From Diphasiastrum complanatum (Eukaryota; Streptophyta; Lycopodiopsida; Lycopodiales; Lycopodiaceae), in assembly GCA_029204225.1 (NCBI GenBank), contig MU832184.1, positions 1 to 64,000 of the forward strand: 64,000 nucleotides of DNA, in the 5' to 3' direction. Position 1 is the stretch's first letter. The number at the start of each line of letters is the position of its first letter. Below the pieces are notes generated by a model that saw nothing but the letters and a program-made list of their open reading frames with translations, was not told where the DNA came from and made no database searches. This document shows positions 10,107 to 20,792 of the stretch, piece by piece. A program made the translations under genes and the position numbers.

Positions 10107-10673
10107 CATAGAGAGACCGTACTTACTGGATAATACTTGACATATATCAGAACAGGATACACCGAGTGTAACTAAGAGAAGAGAAACTGAAGAAGTCTGA
10201 TGCTAGTAAGCAATCAAGAAGAACACAGATAGAAGTTCCACCTGCATGCGAGAAGATAATTTTTTCTAGGATCAGAAGATCCAATTGTCCGCTAGTGAAG
10301 CGAGACTACTACTCGTGAGAGAACCGTGCTTCTCTCACACCAACGCACTATGTGGATTCGCATGCAGTGCCCTGAAGAAATCAGAGAAAATCAATATAGA
10401 TTATTTTCTAGTCGTGTCTGATTTTGGATGTTGAATGCTTATGTTGTTTATTTCATATGTCTGAGTTTTCTTGTTCCCTTTGAATTCCGCACCTTAATTG
10501 AAATTATGTCAAATGTTGTATTAATTTTATGAACGTAGATCAGTAGTAACTGACTACTCTCTATGGGATTGTAGGAGTGTTTCAGCTGGCAGTGCTCAAC
10601 GAACGCATCTGAACTCCATCCGAATATTGAAAGAGAGTCGCGACTGTTTCGTGAATTTTCTCCCCTAGATTCA
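10107..10673 (+). mobile_element. C1 LTR, distal part (reads on plus strand)
   Basis: This is the reverse complement of 16859-17400, i.e. all of the C1 LTR except its first 104 bases. It ends TCA before the primer-binding repeats. Its left edge falls at exactly the LTR position where the minus-strand LTR piece at 12053-12156 also breaks (template coordinate 17400/17401). It contains no gene; short ORFs across it are artefacts. Confidence 0.85.
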
Positions 10674-10677
10674 TTAG

Positions 10678-10740
10678 TGGTATCAGAGCATCTCACGATT
10701 CTCATTAGTGGTATCAAAGCATCTCACAATTCTCATCAGA
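10678..10740 (+). promoter_or_regulatory. Duplicated Copia primer-binding site (two 31-bp units)
   Basis: TGGTATCAGAGC (10678-10689) is the classical site pairing with the 3' end of initiator tRNA-Met. It recurs 31 bp later as TGGTATCAAAGC (10709-10720), each followed by ATCTCACRATTCTCATY. The internal region of the element is lost shortly after 10740. Confidence 0.85.
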
Positions 10741-10819
10741 AGGATGTTAGAAACACAAATGGACAGATCGTTGTTGAAGCTGATCTTCACTGCTCCTTTG
10801 CCTTCCATGCGTATGGTGC

Positions 10820-11730
10820 TAGAATCTCCGAGGTAGATAAATTGGTCTCAGTTGTAGGCTTCGTACTCCGTAAACCATTCCTTGTGAGAGGTCATGTGTT
10901 GGGTAGCACCGTTGTCCAGGCACCAGCTATCACAGTCTTCATTGCTGCTGTAAGTCATTAACAAGTGTGTATCTGACTCCTTGAATTTTGTCCTGTTGGA
11001 AGAGTCTGGCTGCTGTTGTTGTTGCTACTTTTTTTGCCTCATTGTAGATCCTGATGCGACACTCCTTGATGTCGTAATTAGCTCTTTTGCAATATCTACA
11101 GAAAAGCTTCTTGCGCGATTCACCATGTTCACCTTGAGTGTGAGGCTTCTGTTGTTGCTACTGCACTTGATTCTTGCCCTTGGAATAGTCTTTCTTCTTG
11201 ATGTATAGAGCCATGAATTTTTCTTTGATGGACAGACTGCTAGTCTTTCTCTGCATTTCTTTTTGAAGGAGATGATCGATCACCTTTTGAAGAGTGAGGT
11301 CGGGTTGTGTGGAGATCATCACCACAAAGTGCTCATAGGACTTTGGAAGAGAAGAAAGCAAGGTCATAACGGCATCACCATCTTGAATAGAACATCGTAC
11401 AATTGATAACTGATCTAACGGGGACTTGAAGTTGTTGATGTGAGAAGTGATGGCAGTAGAATCAGACATGCTAAGAGTAAATAACTTCCTTCTAAGATGT
11501 AATCTCGTGGTTACATCGTGAGTCTCATACAGACTTGATAACAAGTCAAGTGCTTCCTTAGAGGTTTTGCACGTGGTAATGTGAGATATTCGGGAGTCGG
11601 CCAGATTGAGTGTGATACATGCTAGGGCCTTCTGATCTTTGATCCTCCAGGCCTTTGCTTGATCACCATCTTCTAGTTTCAGGTCTGCACCTTCTACTAT
11701 ATCCCAAAGATCTCTATCTATCAACGTCAT
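10820..11730 (-). pseudogene. Copia C2 gag, zinc knuckle and protease
   Basis: Gag (11730-11158, 190 codons) is of the UBN2 type found in Copia elements, with MTLIDRDLWDIVEGAD at the N-terminus, a helical middle and a basic end. In another frame a degenerate CCHC knuckle (CRYCKRANYDIKEC, missing the usual Gly-His) lies near 11080. A protease start follows (WCLDNGATQHMTSHKEW) near 10930, with the active-site DSGA changed to DNGA. At about 10745 the sequence meets C1 internal DNA, so integrase and RT are gone. A primer-binding site sits upstream at 11885-11896. Confidence 0.8.
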
Positions 11731-11884
11731 TCTAAGTTTTAACTTCCAAATGTAAAAGTTAGAACCATTGAACTTGTCAATGACTCTAGCTTCACTGAGC
11801 TATGAAGATGAAGAGCTACCTATATGAGACATGATAATAGTATACAGATAGAACAAACTTAATCTCTCAGTTTATTTGAGCTAT

Positions 11885-11896
11885 GCTCTGATACCA
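11885..11896 (-). promoter_or_regulatory. Primer-binding site of C2
   Basis: On the minus strand TGGTATCAGAGC follows the LTR end CATCA with a short spacer, as in initiator tRNA-Met-primed Copia elements. It is a single copy, in contrast to C1. Confidence 0.8.
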
Positions 11897-11899
11897 ATC

Positions 11900-12052
11900 T
11901 GATGGAGCAAGGAAGATAGAAGAACGCGAACGGAGAAGAGAACATGAATATTGCGGAACAGCTCTCCCGTTGTAAGTAGCTGCTAAATGCAAAAATAGTC
12001 TAATAGACAGCTTATGCTAAATTTAATCATAGCTACATGGAATCCTTTGTTA
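11900..12052 (-). mobile_element. C2 LTR end (U5 side), truncated
   Basis: The 150 or so bases upstream of the C2 primer-binding site are the 3' end of its LTR. The rest is cut off exactly where C1 LTR sequence begins at 12053. Turning round 10107-12052 would rejoin it to the DNA left of 10107. Confidence 0.6.
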
Positions 12053-12156
12053 TAAACCTAAGATTAGAGTGATTATACATCTACAACTAATTAGGGAATT
12101 GAAAGAGTGGCAGATTAGCCACGAACTAGGAAGTATCTGCTGACGTCATGCCATCA
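12053..12156 (-). mobile_element. C1 3' LTR, first 104 bp only
   Basis: The minus-strand LTR starts TGATGGCATGACGTCAGCAG at 12156 and matches the 5' LTR (17504-17401) for exactly 104 bases. It then gives way to C2 LTR. The missing remainder lies inverted at 10107-10673. Confidence 0.85.
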
Positions 12157-12480
12157 GGTCAGATCTCTGTACTTCTGGATACTTTCGAGATCTCTGGTGG
12201 TACTCCTTGGAGCGTGAGGACAGAACGAGCTTTGTTTCCACCGTTGGTTTCGTTTACCTCGTCTGCCTTTCTCTCTTGCTGGACCGCAAAGGAATCTCGT
12301 CTGTGGATCTTTCGTGTTCGCGAACCGTTTGTCTTTGTCTTCGTTGACTTTCATGTTCGCGAAACTCTTCGTGTTTCGTGTCTTCAGATGTTCGAGTTTA
12401 CGAACATCTTCGGAAGGGCTAAAAGCTAGCAAGGCTTTGTAATCATAAACACTTTGTTTCTTCAGCTCTCTCTCAAAGCA
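12157..12480 (-). pseudogene. C1 pol C-terminal extension / 3' tail
   Basis: The RNase H frame stays open past the usual end into an extension of about 90 residues rich in charged repeats (RFANTK, KSFANMK-type) and runs almost to the LTR. The same tail is duplicated at 17505-17842 and, diverged, at 31006-31150, always directly before a C1 LTR start. It is probably element 3' sequence rather than a functional domain. Confidence 0.6.
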
Positions 12481-13250
12481 TGGTAGCTTTATGATCCCGA
12501 GACTGCTCCTTTGTCTCTCAAAGGGCCCTTTGTCTAGAGCTTTAGTGAAGATGTCAACAACCATATCTTTCGTTCCTATGAAGATGGTCTGCATCATCTT
12601 CCTTTCAATCAGATCCCTGATCAAGTGATACTTGAACCCAATGTGCTTCGTTCTTGAGTGGAACACATGATCTTTCGTCAGGTTTATCGCAAAGGTGTTG
12701 TCCATCTGCAAGACCAATGGCTTGTTCCTTGTTTCGCCCAATTCGTCCAGGAACTGCCTTAGCCAAATTATTTCGTTGCCATCTTCACTGCTGCTACGTA
12801 CTCTGCTTCGCATGATGACTGGGCTACATTGGTCTGCTTCTTGCTGACCCAGAGAACTGTTGCTCCTGATGCGATGGTGCATCCTCCTGAGACGCTTTTA
12901 CAGTCGTCCCTGAGAGATGCCCAACTAGCATCGTTGTAGGAAAGTATCTTGAGACATGCACCACGACAATAACACAAGCCATAATCCCTCGTTAATTGAA
13001 GATATTGCAAAATTTGTTTTGTAATTTTCCAATGTGTCGAGCCTGGATTCGTACAAAATTGGCTCATCCCGAATACTAGATAAGCAATATCAGGGCATGT
13101 GTTGTCTGCAAGGTACATCAGTGAACCTATCAGCCTCCTGTAGGGTGTGATCTGCATCTGTTCTCTTTCTTCCTCAGTCTTTGGACAGTCGTCATTTGTT
13201 AGCACCGGCCTTGCGAGCATTGGAGTGTTCACTCCTTTGTAGTTTAGCAT
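12480..13250 (-). pseudogene. C1 RNase H
   Basis: Copia RNase H degrades RNA in RNA-DNA hybrids. Two overlapping minus frames carry it. The first covers the RT connection (TPYRRLIGSLMYLADNTCPDIAY) and the RNase H start (LSYNDASWAS, SSCEAEYVA). The second carries LRQFLDELGE, VLQMDNTFAINL, HSRTKHIGFKYHLIRD and DIFTKAL. One frameshift at about 12770-12880 separates them. Confidence 0.85.
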
Positions 13251-13984
13251 CCAAAGTCCTTTAGGATCTTCTGGGTGTATATGGACTGGTGAAGGTATAA
13301 CTTGCCTCCCTCATAGTCCCTTTCAATTTGTAAGCCTAGGTAACACCTAGCTTCTCCCAGATCCACTATCTCGAAATGCTTCGAGATGTCTGTCTTTACT
13401 TCAACAATTAGCTGCTCACTCCTGCAAAGTATCAAAGTGTCATCCCCATAAACAACCACTATGATGATCTGCCCATCCGTAACTCTGACATACACATTGG
13501 AGTCAGCCAACAGAGGCTTGAATCCCAATTATTTTAGGGTTTGGTCCTTCTTCTTGTACCATGGTCGGGCTGATTGCTTCAGACCATAGATGCTTCTATG
13601 CATTCTGCATACATAGTCAGGAAGTGAATTCAAGACAAGTCCTGGGGGTTGATCCATGTAGACCTCTTCATCTAATTTGCCATGTAAGAAAGCTGTTTTC
13701 TCATCCACAATGTGGATCCTGAGGTTGTAAGCTGCTGCATATGCAAACAACAGACATAGGGATGAATGTTTGACGACAGGAGAGAAGGTTTCAGAGTAGT
13801 CAATACCGTATCTCTGAGAGAAATCCTTCGCTACCAGTCTTGTCTTGTATTTCATCACACTCCTGTCTGGTCCATATTTGAGTTTGAAAACCCATTTGCA
13901 TTTGACAGTCTTGCGCTTATGAGGTAATGGCTCCAACGTCCATACCTGGTTCTTCTTCATGGACTCCATCTCTTCGTTCATGGC
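13244..13984 (-). pseudogene. C1 reverse transcriptase
   Basis: Copia RT in two frames. The first reads VKCKWVFKLKYGPDRSV, RLVAKDFSQRYGIDYSETFSP, then TAFLHGKLDEEVYMDQPPG and SIYGLKQSARPWY. The second carries VVVYGDDTLIL, where YGDD stands in place of the usual YVDD, and DLGEARCYLGLQI. The frame breaks at 13528 by a stop just after PWYKKKDQTLK. Order and spacing match Copia RT. Confidence 0.9.
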
Positions 13985-14208
13985 TTGGATCCATTTGTCC
14001 TTTTATGGACCTTCAATCGCCTCCTTGAATGTCTGTGGTTCGCCATTGAACCCGCAAAATTCTTCTAATGTGGAAGCTGAGCTGCCTGGCACAAATCTTG
14101 CTGGTGCTCTTTGTGGTCTTGTCAACCTTCTGGGAGATCCTCCCGGAACAGCTATGCCTTTGCCCTTGTCTGCTCTGCTTGGTCCGGAACCATCTTGGTT
14201 TACAAGAA

Positions 14209-15240
14209 CTACGGCGACAGGTTGCCTCTCGAATTTTTCTTCGTCTGATTCATCGTTTGAATGGGAGACGACTCAAAAAATTTTGTTTTTGTGTTCGTCC
14301 TCTGTTCCCTTTGACGTTGGCAGCAGGTCATAGTACTGTCTTTCCAGAACTTCATAGCTAACAGGGTCTTCATTTGCCATTGTCCTGCTCTCGTCGAATT
14401 TGACATTGCTCACTGTTTTCACAGTGTTCGTGTTTGGCATGTAGATTATGTAGTATGACGAATTATTGTCATAACCTACCAAAAATTCTTGCTCGGCTTT
14501 CTCATCAAGCTTCTTGCGAAGCTTATTAGGAATATGTGCATATGCTGCACAGCCAAATATTCTGACATGAGACAGGTTGGGTTTTCTACCCCACCATAGC
14601 TCATGTGGTGTCGTGTGAGGAACACCAGATTTACCTGTCCTGTTCTGGATGTATGTGGCTATAGCTACTACTTCAGCCCACAGTGCCCTTGGAGCCTTCG
14701 AGTATGCCATCATGCATCTGGCTGCTTCCATCAGGGTCTTGTTCTTTCGTTCAACAACACCATTGTGTTGCGGTGTGTAGGCTACAGTTCTTCTGTGAAT
14801 GATGCCATGATCATTGCAGAAGTCAGTGAAGCGATTCGAGATATATTTGCCACCTCGATCTGTTCTGATTTGCTTCACCTTGTTGCTTGTGCATCTCTCA
14901 GCCCAACTCACATATTCTATGAATTTATCGAGTGCTTTAGATTTATTTTGAATAAAATACACTCTGGCAAACTTGCTATAATCATCAATGAGGGTTATAT
15001 GATATTTTGAACCTCCTACTGAGATCATGTTGAATGGACCGCAGATGTCAGAGTGCACCAGCTCTAGAATCTTTGTCGTTCTATAGGAGTCTTTGACGAA
15101 TGGTGTGCGTGACATCTTGCCTTTCAAACATGCATCACATGTAGTTAAACTGGTTGCATTCGAGATGCTGAGCCCTGTTATTTCTCCATGATGACTTGCC
15201 TAGTAGAGTGTCATTGAGTTCATGTGGCAGAGTCTTCTGT
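14209..15240 (-). pseudogene. C1 integrase
   Basis: A single open frame of 284 codons (15127-14273) covers the core: HSDICGPFNM with the first Asp, RTDRGGKYIS with the second Asp, and HNGVVERKN with the Glu, so the DDE triad is intact. The zinc-binding region lies just upstream (15240-15130, CDACLKGK) in a frame with stops. The GKP-like CAAYAHIPNKLRKKLDEKAEQ and the linker toward RT follow. It is the best-preserved domain of C1. Confidence 0.9.
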
Positions 15241-15790
15241 GCCACAGAGTGTCTGGCAAGTCGTCATGGGTCTGATGCATCTGATCTTCAGGTAGGCGCA
15301 CCTTTAGATGATATAGGTTGCCTTCCTTCTGCCTTGAGCAATGAGAGTGCTGGTGCTAGCATCAATCACGTTGCATGCTTCGTTAGAAAACGTCACACAC
15401 ATCCCTGCATCTGCTATTCTTGCTACAGAGAGCAAGTCTTGCTGCAGAGTTGGCACGAACAGAACATCTTTGAGTCACCTGTCTCTACCGTTGGTGTTGA
15501 GCCAGAGTGAACCAATATTGTTCACTTGATTTCTAGATCCATCTCCAAGAACTATGAATCCTGAGGGATCTGCGCTTTTGAAATCAAACATAATTCGTCT
15601 TGATGTCACGAAGTGCGAGGTGGCTCCTGAATCCAGGATCACCTCGTGTGTGTCAGACGTTGATGCTGCACACACATCTTCACAGATGTAGGCGATCGAA
15701 CAATTTTTGTTCGTTCTTTCTTCGCCCATCTTCGAGCTCTCGGGCTTCTCGACATAGAAAGAACTATTATTGTTCTCCTGTCTGTTCTGT
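15235..15790 (-). pseudogene. C1 aspartic protease
   Basis: The frame carries ASTSDTHEVILDSGATSHFV, the DSGA active site of Copia protease, then FIVLGDGSRNQVNNIGSLWL. It belongs to the gag-pol polyprotein and should release gag and pol products. Frame changes separate it from gag and from integrase. The same segment is present at 29666-30000 (minus) and 31235-31600 (plus). Confidence 0.88.
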
Positions 15791-16688
15791 GATGATCTGT
15801 TTCTTGGGTTCTAGAGACAATCCATGGTTGCATGACCCTTCTTATGGCAATGGATACACTCAATCTTGGGATTGAGCTAGCAAGTATCTACTATATGACC
15901 GTCTCTTTTGCATCTCGTGCAGGTCTTCTTGTCTGCATCATGTCATTTCGACCTCCCTTTGGTCTTCTAGTTGCTTTTGCTGGTCCCCTCTGTTTGCTGG
16001 TCATGATCCTGCCTCTAATTCGACTCCCTCTTAGGCTTGAACTATTTCTTTGATTTTTCTCTGTTGCCGAAGAGTGCCTGGTCAGAACCACCTTTGTGAT
16101 CAAGATGCTCTCTGGCCTCAACTTCCTCTCGAATCTTGACAATCACCTTTCCGAGGTTCATGGTAGGATCTTTCGCGAGTAGGGTTCGTGTCATCTGGAA
16201 AGATCTGGATAAGGCTCTCAACAGATATGTGAGCTGCTTGTCAGCTGATACTGCATTCTCTACTCCTGAGTTGTGTAGTGATAGAAACAGATCCTTCATC
16301 TTTCTCATGAAAGAGGTGAGGTCTTTTCCATCCCACTGCAGTTTCGTCAGCTAATCTTCCAGCATCATAATCTGACTTCTTGATTTCGTCTAAAATCTTG
16401 TGAGCAGTGCATCCCACATCTCCTTAGCTTTGGAGAGTCTAGCCAGGTCAAGTGTAAGGCTATCTTTGATGGAAGATAATAGCAAGGCTACTGCCTTGTC
16501 ATTTTTCTCCCTCCATTCGCGTAGCTCCTTGCCTGTTGTCGTAGGCATTTCTTCTGTGCCATCCACCCATGGGAAGAGTCCTTCACCCTTGATATCAAAG
16601 ATGTCTTAACTTTCCAAACTAGAAAGTTAGATCTTGAAGAATTAAGTATAGTGCAGATCTTGCTCTGCATGTTGCTGATTGAAGCCAT
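15790..16688 (-). pseudogene. C1 gag with two zinc knuckles
   Basis: Starting at MASISNMQSKICTIL (16688), pieces in several frames give SNFLVWKVKT, then SSIKDSLTLDLARLSKAKEM and a long helical part (MRKMKDLFLSLHNSGVENA..., 16308-16042). Two CCHC knuckles follow near 15900 and 15835 (CTRCKRDGHIVDTC and CIHCHKKGHATMDC). Several stops and frameshifts are present. It encodes the structural capsid-like protein of the element. Confidence 0.85.
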
Positions 16689-16780
16689 TGCTTCTTGAAG
16701 TTTGTTTTCTTGTTGATGGTTGATTGTCTGAATGCTTGGCCTTCTGGAGCTTCTTAGCTATGTTAGAATATGGCAGGGTG

Positions 16781-16854
16781 GCTCTAATACCACTGATGAG
16801 AATCGTGAGATGCTCTGATACCACTGATGAGAATCGTGAGATGCTCTAATACCA
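16781..16854 (-). promoter_or_regulatory. Triplicated primer-binding site of C1 (31-bp period)
   Basis: On the minus strand TGGTATYAGAGC occurs three times, at 16854-16843, 16823-16812 and 16792-16781, each 31 bp apart with the spacer ATCTCACGATTCTCATCAG. The first directly follows the LTR end TTCA. The middle copy is the perfect match to the initiator tRNA-Met site. The sister copy at 10678 has two units. Confidence 0.88.
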
Positions 16855-16858
16855 CTAG

Positions 16859-17504
16859 TGAATCTAGGGGAGAAAATTCTCGAAACAATCGCGACTCTCT
16901 TTCAAGATTCGGATGGAGTTCAGAGGCGTTCGCTGGGCACTACCAGCTGAAACACTCCTACTACTGATCTACATTCATAAAATTAATACAGCATTCGACT
17001 CAATTTCAACCAAGGTGCGGAATTCAAAGGGAACAAGAAAACTCAGACATATGAAATAAACAGCATAAGCATTCAACATCCAAGATCAGACACAACTAGA
17101 AAATAATCTGTATTGATTTTCTCTGATTTCTTGAGGGCACTACATGCGAATCCACGTAGTGCGTTGGCATGAGAAAAGCACTATTCTCTCACGAGTAGTA
17201 GTCTCGTTTCACTAGCGGATAATTGGATCTTCTAATCCTAGACAAAATTATCTTCTCGCACGCAGTCAGAGCTTCTGTCTGTGTTCGTCTTTATTGCTTA
17301 CTAGCATCAGACTTGTTCAGTGTCTCTTATGCTAGTTACACTCGGTGTATCCTGTTATGATATATGTCAAGTATTATCCAGTAAGTATGGTCTCTCTATG
17401 TAAACCTAAGATTAGAGTGATTATACATTTACAACTAATCAGGGAATTACAAGAGTGGCAGATTAGCCACGACCTAGGAAATATCTGCTGACGTCATGCC
17501 ATCA
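16859..17504 (-). mobile_element. C1 LTR (646 bp), shared between two tandem units
   Basis: It starts TGATGGCATGACG (17504) and ends TTCA (16859) on the minus strand. Downstream lie primer-binding sites and gag; upstream lies another C1 3' tail (17505-17842). It therefore serves as 5' LTR of one unit and 3' LTR of another, the signature of a tandem LTR-internal-LTR array. Related LTRs: 10107-10673, 12053-12156, 30690-31005. Confidence 0.87.
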
Positions 17505-17842
17505 GGTTAGATCTTGGTACTTCTAGGTACTTGCGTGATCACTGGTGGTACTCCTTGGAGCGTGAGGATAGAACGAGTTTCGTTTCCACCATTGATTTCA
17601 TTTACCTTGTCTACCTTTCTCTCTTGCTAGACCGCAAAGGAATCTCGTTCATGGATCTTTCGTGTTTGCGAACCGTTAGTGTTCGCGAATCGTTCATCTT
17701 GATCTCCGTTGACTTTTGTGTTCGCGAAACTCTTCATGTTTCGTGTCTCCAGACGTTCAAGTTCGCGAACATCTTCATCAGGTGAAGGGCTGAAAGCTAG
17801 CAAGGCTTTGTAATCATAAACACTATGTTTCTTCACCTTCAT
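17505..17842 (-). pseudogene. 3' tail of an upstream C1 unit
   Basis: A frame of 71 codons (17842-17627) reads SVYDYKALLAFSPSPDEDV... and matches the tail of C1 pol at 12480-12157 along its length, though it is a few residues longer. The upstream RNase H is missing; plus-strand Copia C3 begins at about 17860. Confidence 0.8.
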
Positions 17843-17859
17843 GTTTCTTAGTTGTCAAA

Positions 17860-19395
17860 GAACCTGTTATCAGTCTCTAAGATAACTGATGAGGGCTACA
17901 CTGTTATTTTCTCATCTGAGTAGTGTACAATACTCGAGAAAGATACTATTCTGACTACATGCACTAGAGTCAAAAATCTTTACGTACTCTCTAATTCAGT
18001 TGCATTAGCTAGTATCTCTAATGAAAATGTAAATGACAGTGATGTTCTGTGGCATAGTTGATCTGGACACGTGAATACAACATCACTTTCTTATATTCGT
18101 TCTAATAATTTAGTTGATGGTTTGAATTTCTCATCTTCATTAGATAGGAAATCTTTCTTTTGTGAATTATGCATCTATGGGAAGCAGAAGCAAGTTTCCA
18201 AAATCACATTCCATCAAAACAAAGCATGTACTAGATCTTGTACATAGCGATCTCTGTGGTCCAATGCCAACTTTGTCATTTGGAGATGCAATCTATTTTA
18301 TCACTTTCATAGATGATTATTCTAGATGGTCTACAACCATGTTCATTAAGCACAAATCTGAAGCCTTTGAATGCTTCAAGAGATTCAAGGCCATGGCTGA
18401 GACGCAAACGTCTAGGAAAGTGAAGACACTCCGAACTGATGGTGGCGGCGAATATATCTAACGAGATCTCCGACTACATGGTTGAACATGGTATTAGAAG
18501 ACAGTTCACCACTTCCTATTCACCTCAACAAAACAGGATTGCAGAAAGGAAGAATCAAACTCTTCTCAACTCAGCCAGATCCATGCTACATCAAGCACAC
18601 CTACCTGCGAAGTTCTGGGCAGAAGCTACTGCCACAACCTATTATATGCAGAACAGATCCAGCACCAAAGCCGTCAACAACAATACTCCTCATGAAGTTT
18701 GGCATGGGCAAAAGCCTTGTGTCAACCATTTAAAAATCTTTGGTTGTATATGTTTTGTTCACATTCCTAAACAGCTTAGGAAGAAGCTGGATCATAAGAC
18801 AAATAAATGCATTTTCATTGGCTATCATGATGAACATAAAGCTTATAAAGTTTATGATCCATCCACCAATGTAGTATTTGTCTCTAAGAAAGTAATATTT
18901 CAAGAGCATACATACTATGATTTCAAACAACAATCGATAAACAATGCTATGTCATTTCATCTAATTTTACATAGCATGAATTCTTCCAATGTTGATGTTC
19001 CTTCTATAGAACCTACGGCTACAGCTACAGAAACCGAGTAGCCGACAATACCTGGCATCAGACCATACCAAGCTAGCTCAAAAAGATCTGAAGAAATTTC
19101 AGAAGAAGCATCATCACATCCTAGTCAACCCAACGTCCGCAGATCCTCACATACTCAGACAATTCTTGAGAGGTATGCAGCTCAATCATTCTGGACGTCA
19201 TCAGAAGAACCAGAGAGCTTAGCCGAGGCAATTAACTCCAAGGATGCTATGAAGTGGCAAGAAGCTATTGAAGGCGAGTACAACTCACTTTTGATGAATC
19301 AAACCTAGACGATGGTCGACTTTTCCACTCACAAGGTGGCTAAAGGATTCACTCGAGTCCAAGGAGTGGATTATGCCCAAGCACCTTCCAATGTG
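17860..19395 (+). pseudogene. Copia C3 fragment: integrase to start of RT
   Basis: The pre-integrase segment (KITDEGYTVIFSSE...) leads to HSDLCGPMPTL and FIDDYSRWST, then RTDGGGEYI followed by a stop (18459-18461). A shifted frame (18439-19041) contains NRIAERKNQT, where the catalytic Glu is kept but the usual Asn-Gly before it reads Asn-Arg, then IFGCICFVHIPKQLRKKL. After a stop come QSFWTSSEEPESLAEAIN and KWQEAIEGEYNSLLMNQT. The RT start has an in-frame deletion: THK joins directly to VAKGFTRVQGVDYAQ, missing the stretch kept in C6 (59.2 kb). C3 and C6 are the same family. Confidence 0.87.
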
Positions 19396-20792
19396 GGTTG
19401 CAACAATCCAGATCTAAATTTTACAACTAATCCACCATCAAAATGAGAACATATGAGACATAGATCGAGTGTATCAAAATCTGCTAAAGATAGAATGTAA
19501 AAGGGACTATCATTGAAAGGGCATGTACGAGAGGTGATCAAAGTCCCTTTAGAATAGGAGTTCTATATCATTCAGATTTTTGATAGCAGTCGGACAAGTA
19601 TTAGCAAGTCACATTGGCAACAAATTTGAGATTGAAATAATCACAGGTGAGAGGTAGGCATGGTATGCTAGTTATGGGTGAAAAATTCTCGTGATCAGGT
19701 TCAACTCTTGGGGTTTAAACCAACCAACGTCAGGTGGCATTTTGGAGGAACGTTCTCACAAGCATGATTGGCAGTGGCATTGTCGAGTCAGGTGATAGCT
19801 ACATTGACAGACACATCTGTAGCTTGGATATTTCTCGTTCAGAGAGAAATAGGGTCTAGCTTGGAGGTGCACACGTTTTGGTGGTCACAGGTGATGGAAG
19901 TGAGAGGTGGCATCAGTTGGAAGCCATTGGGCAGGATAGCAGACTTGCATTGGACGAACTGTGTGTGAGACACATGCGAAAGATGAAGAACATGTCAATA
20001 ATCACACTTTGCATGCTCTTGGCAAGTGATGAGTGTGATGATTTTACGGTTTTGCAGTCAATAAGTCATTTTGATCAAGTCAAAGTAGCTGTGGAGCAAT
20101 GTATTAGGTTTGTCATCGAGAGATACATTTCAAATGCCTATTTTGGGTAAGTCAAGTCAATTTGTCATATCAATATTGCATCATGGATGCAGATATTAGT
20201 GATGATAGAGTACAGATCATTTGGTTTAGGCCATGAAAGATCTCACAGGTTCACTTCGAGGGATATTGGCATGTCATGTCATGTGAGGGACTTGATGGTG
20301 GCTTTGGAGTTCACATCTCAGTGTATTCTCAGGGAGTGGTTTGGAACCATTCACAAGAGCAGCTTGGAGCTAGCTTTGGGAGAATATAGGTGGGCACTAC
20401 AGAGTAGATGTTCAGATCTTCAAGATCAAAGATGACATGGGATACTTGATAGGGATGGACTACATGATGACATGGGATGATCATCAGGAGGCGACTATTA
20501 CAAATTGGAGTTGAGTCATTGGATGGTGGACACGATTTACGAGGGCGATTCATGATGGAATCAGGAAGCTGCCTTGCAAATGAGCAAAGCGTGAAGCTTT
20601 GGGAGTCAACTCTAGGTTGGAGAGCTGATGGAGATCACATGGTTGGGTGTGATCAGAGGACAAACACATGATGGGTGTTTTCATAGTGATCTACTACAAG
20701 GGACATTGATGGCGAGATTTATTTAACTAACTGATTACCACCATGTGTATTTTTTTCAAGCTAAATTTTCTTTATCTCAATCATTACCATCC
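19396..20792. other. Unassigned DNA
   Basis: About 1.4 kb with modest ORFs on both strands but no domain I recognise. Codon content looks random. It may be non-coding LTR or internal DNA of an unidentified element. The junction with Copia C3 at about 19395 is abrupt. Confidence 0.3.

Noticed and set aside
14603-15010. 135-codon plus-strand ORF
   Set aside because: It is the antisense shadow of the C1 integrase.
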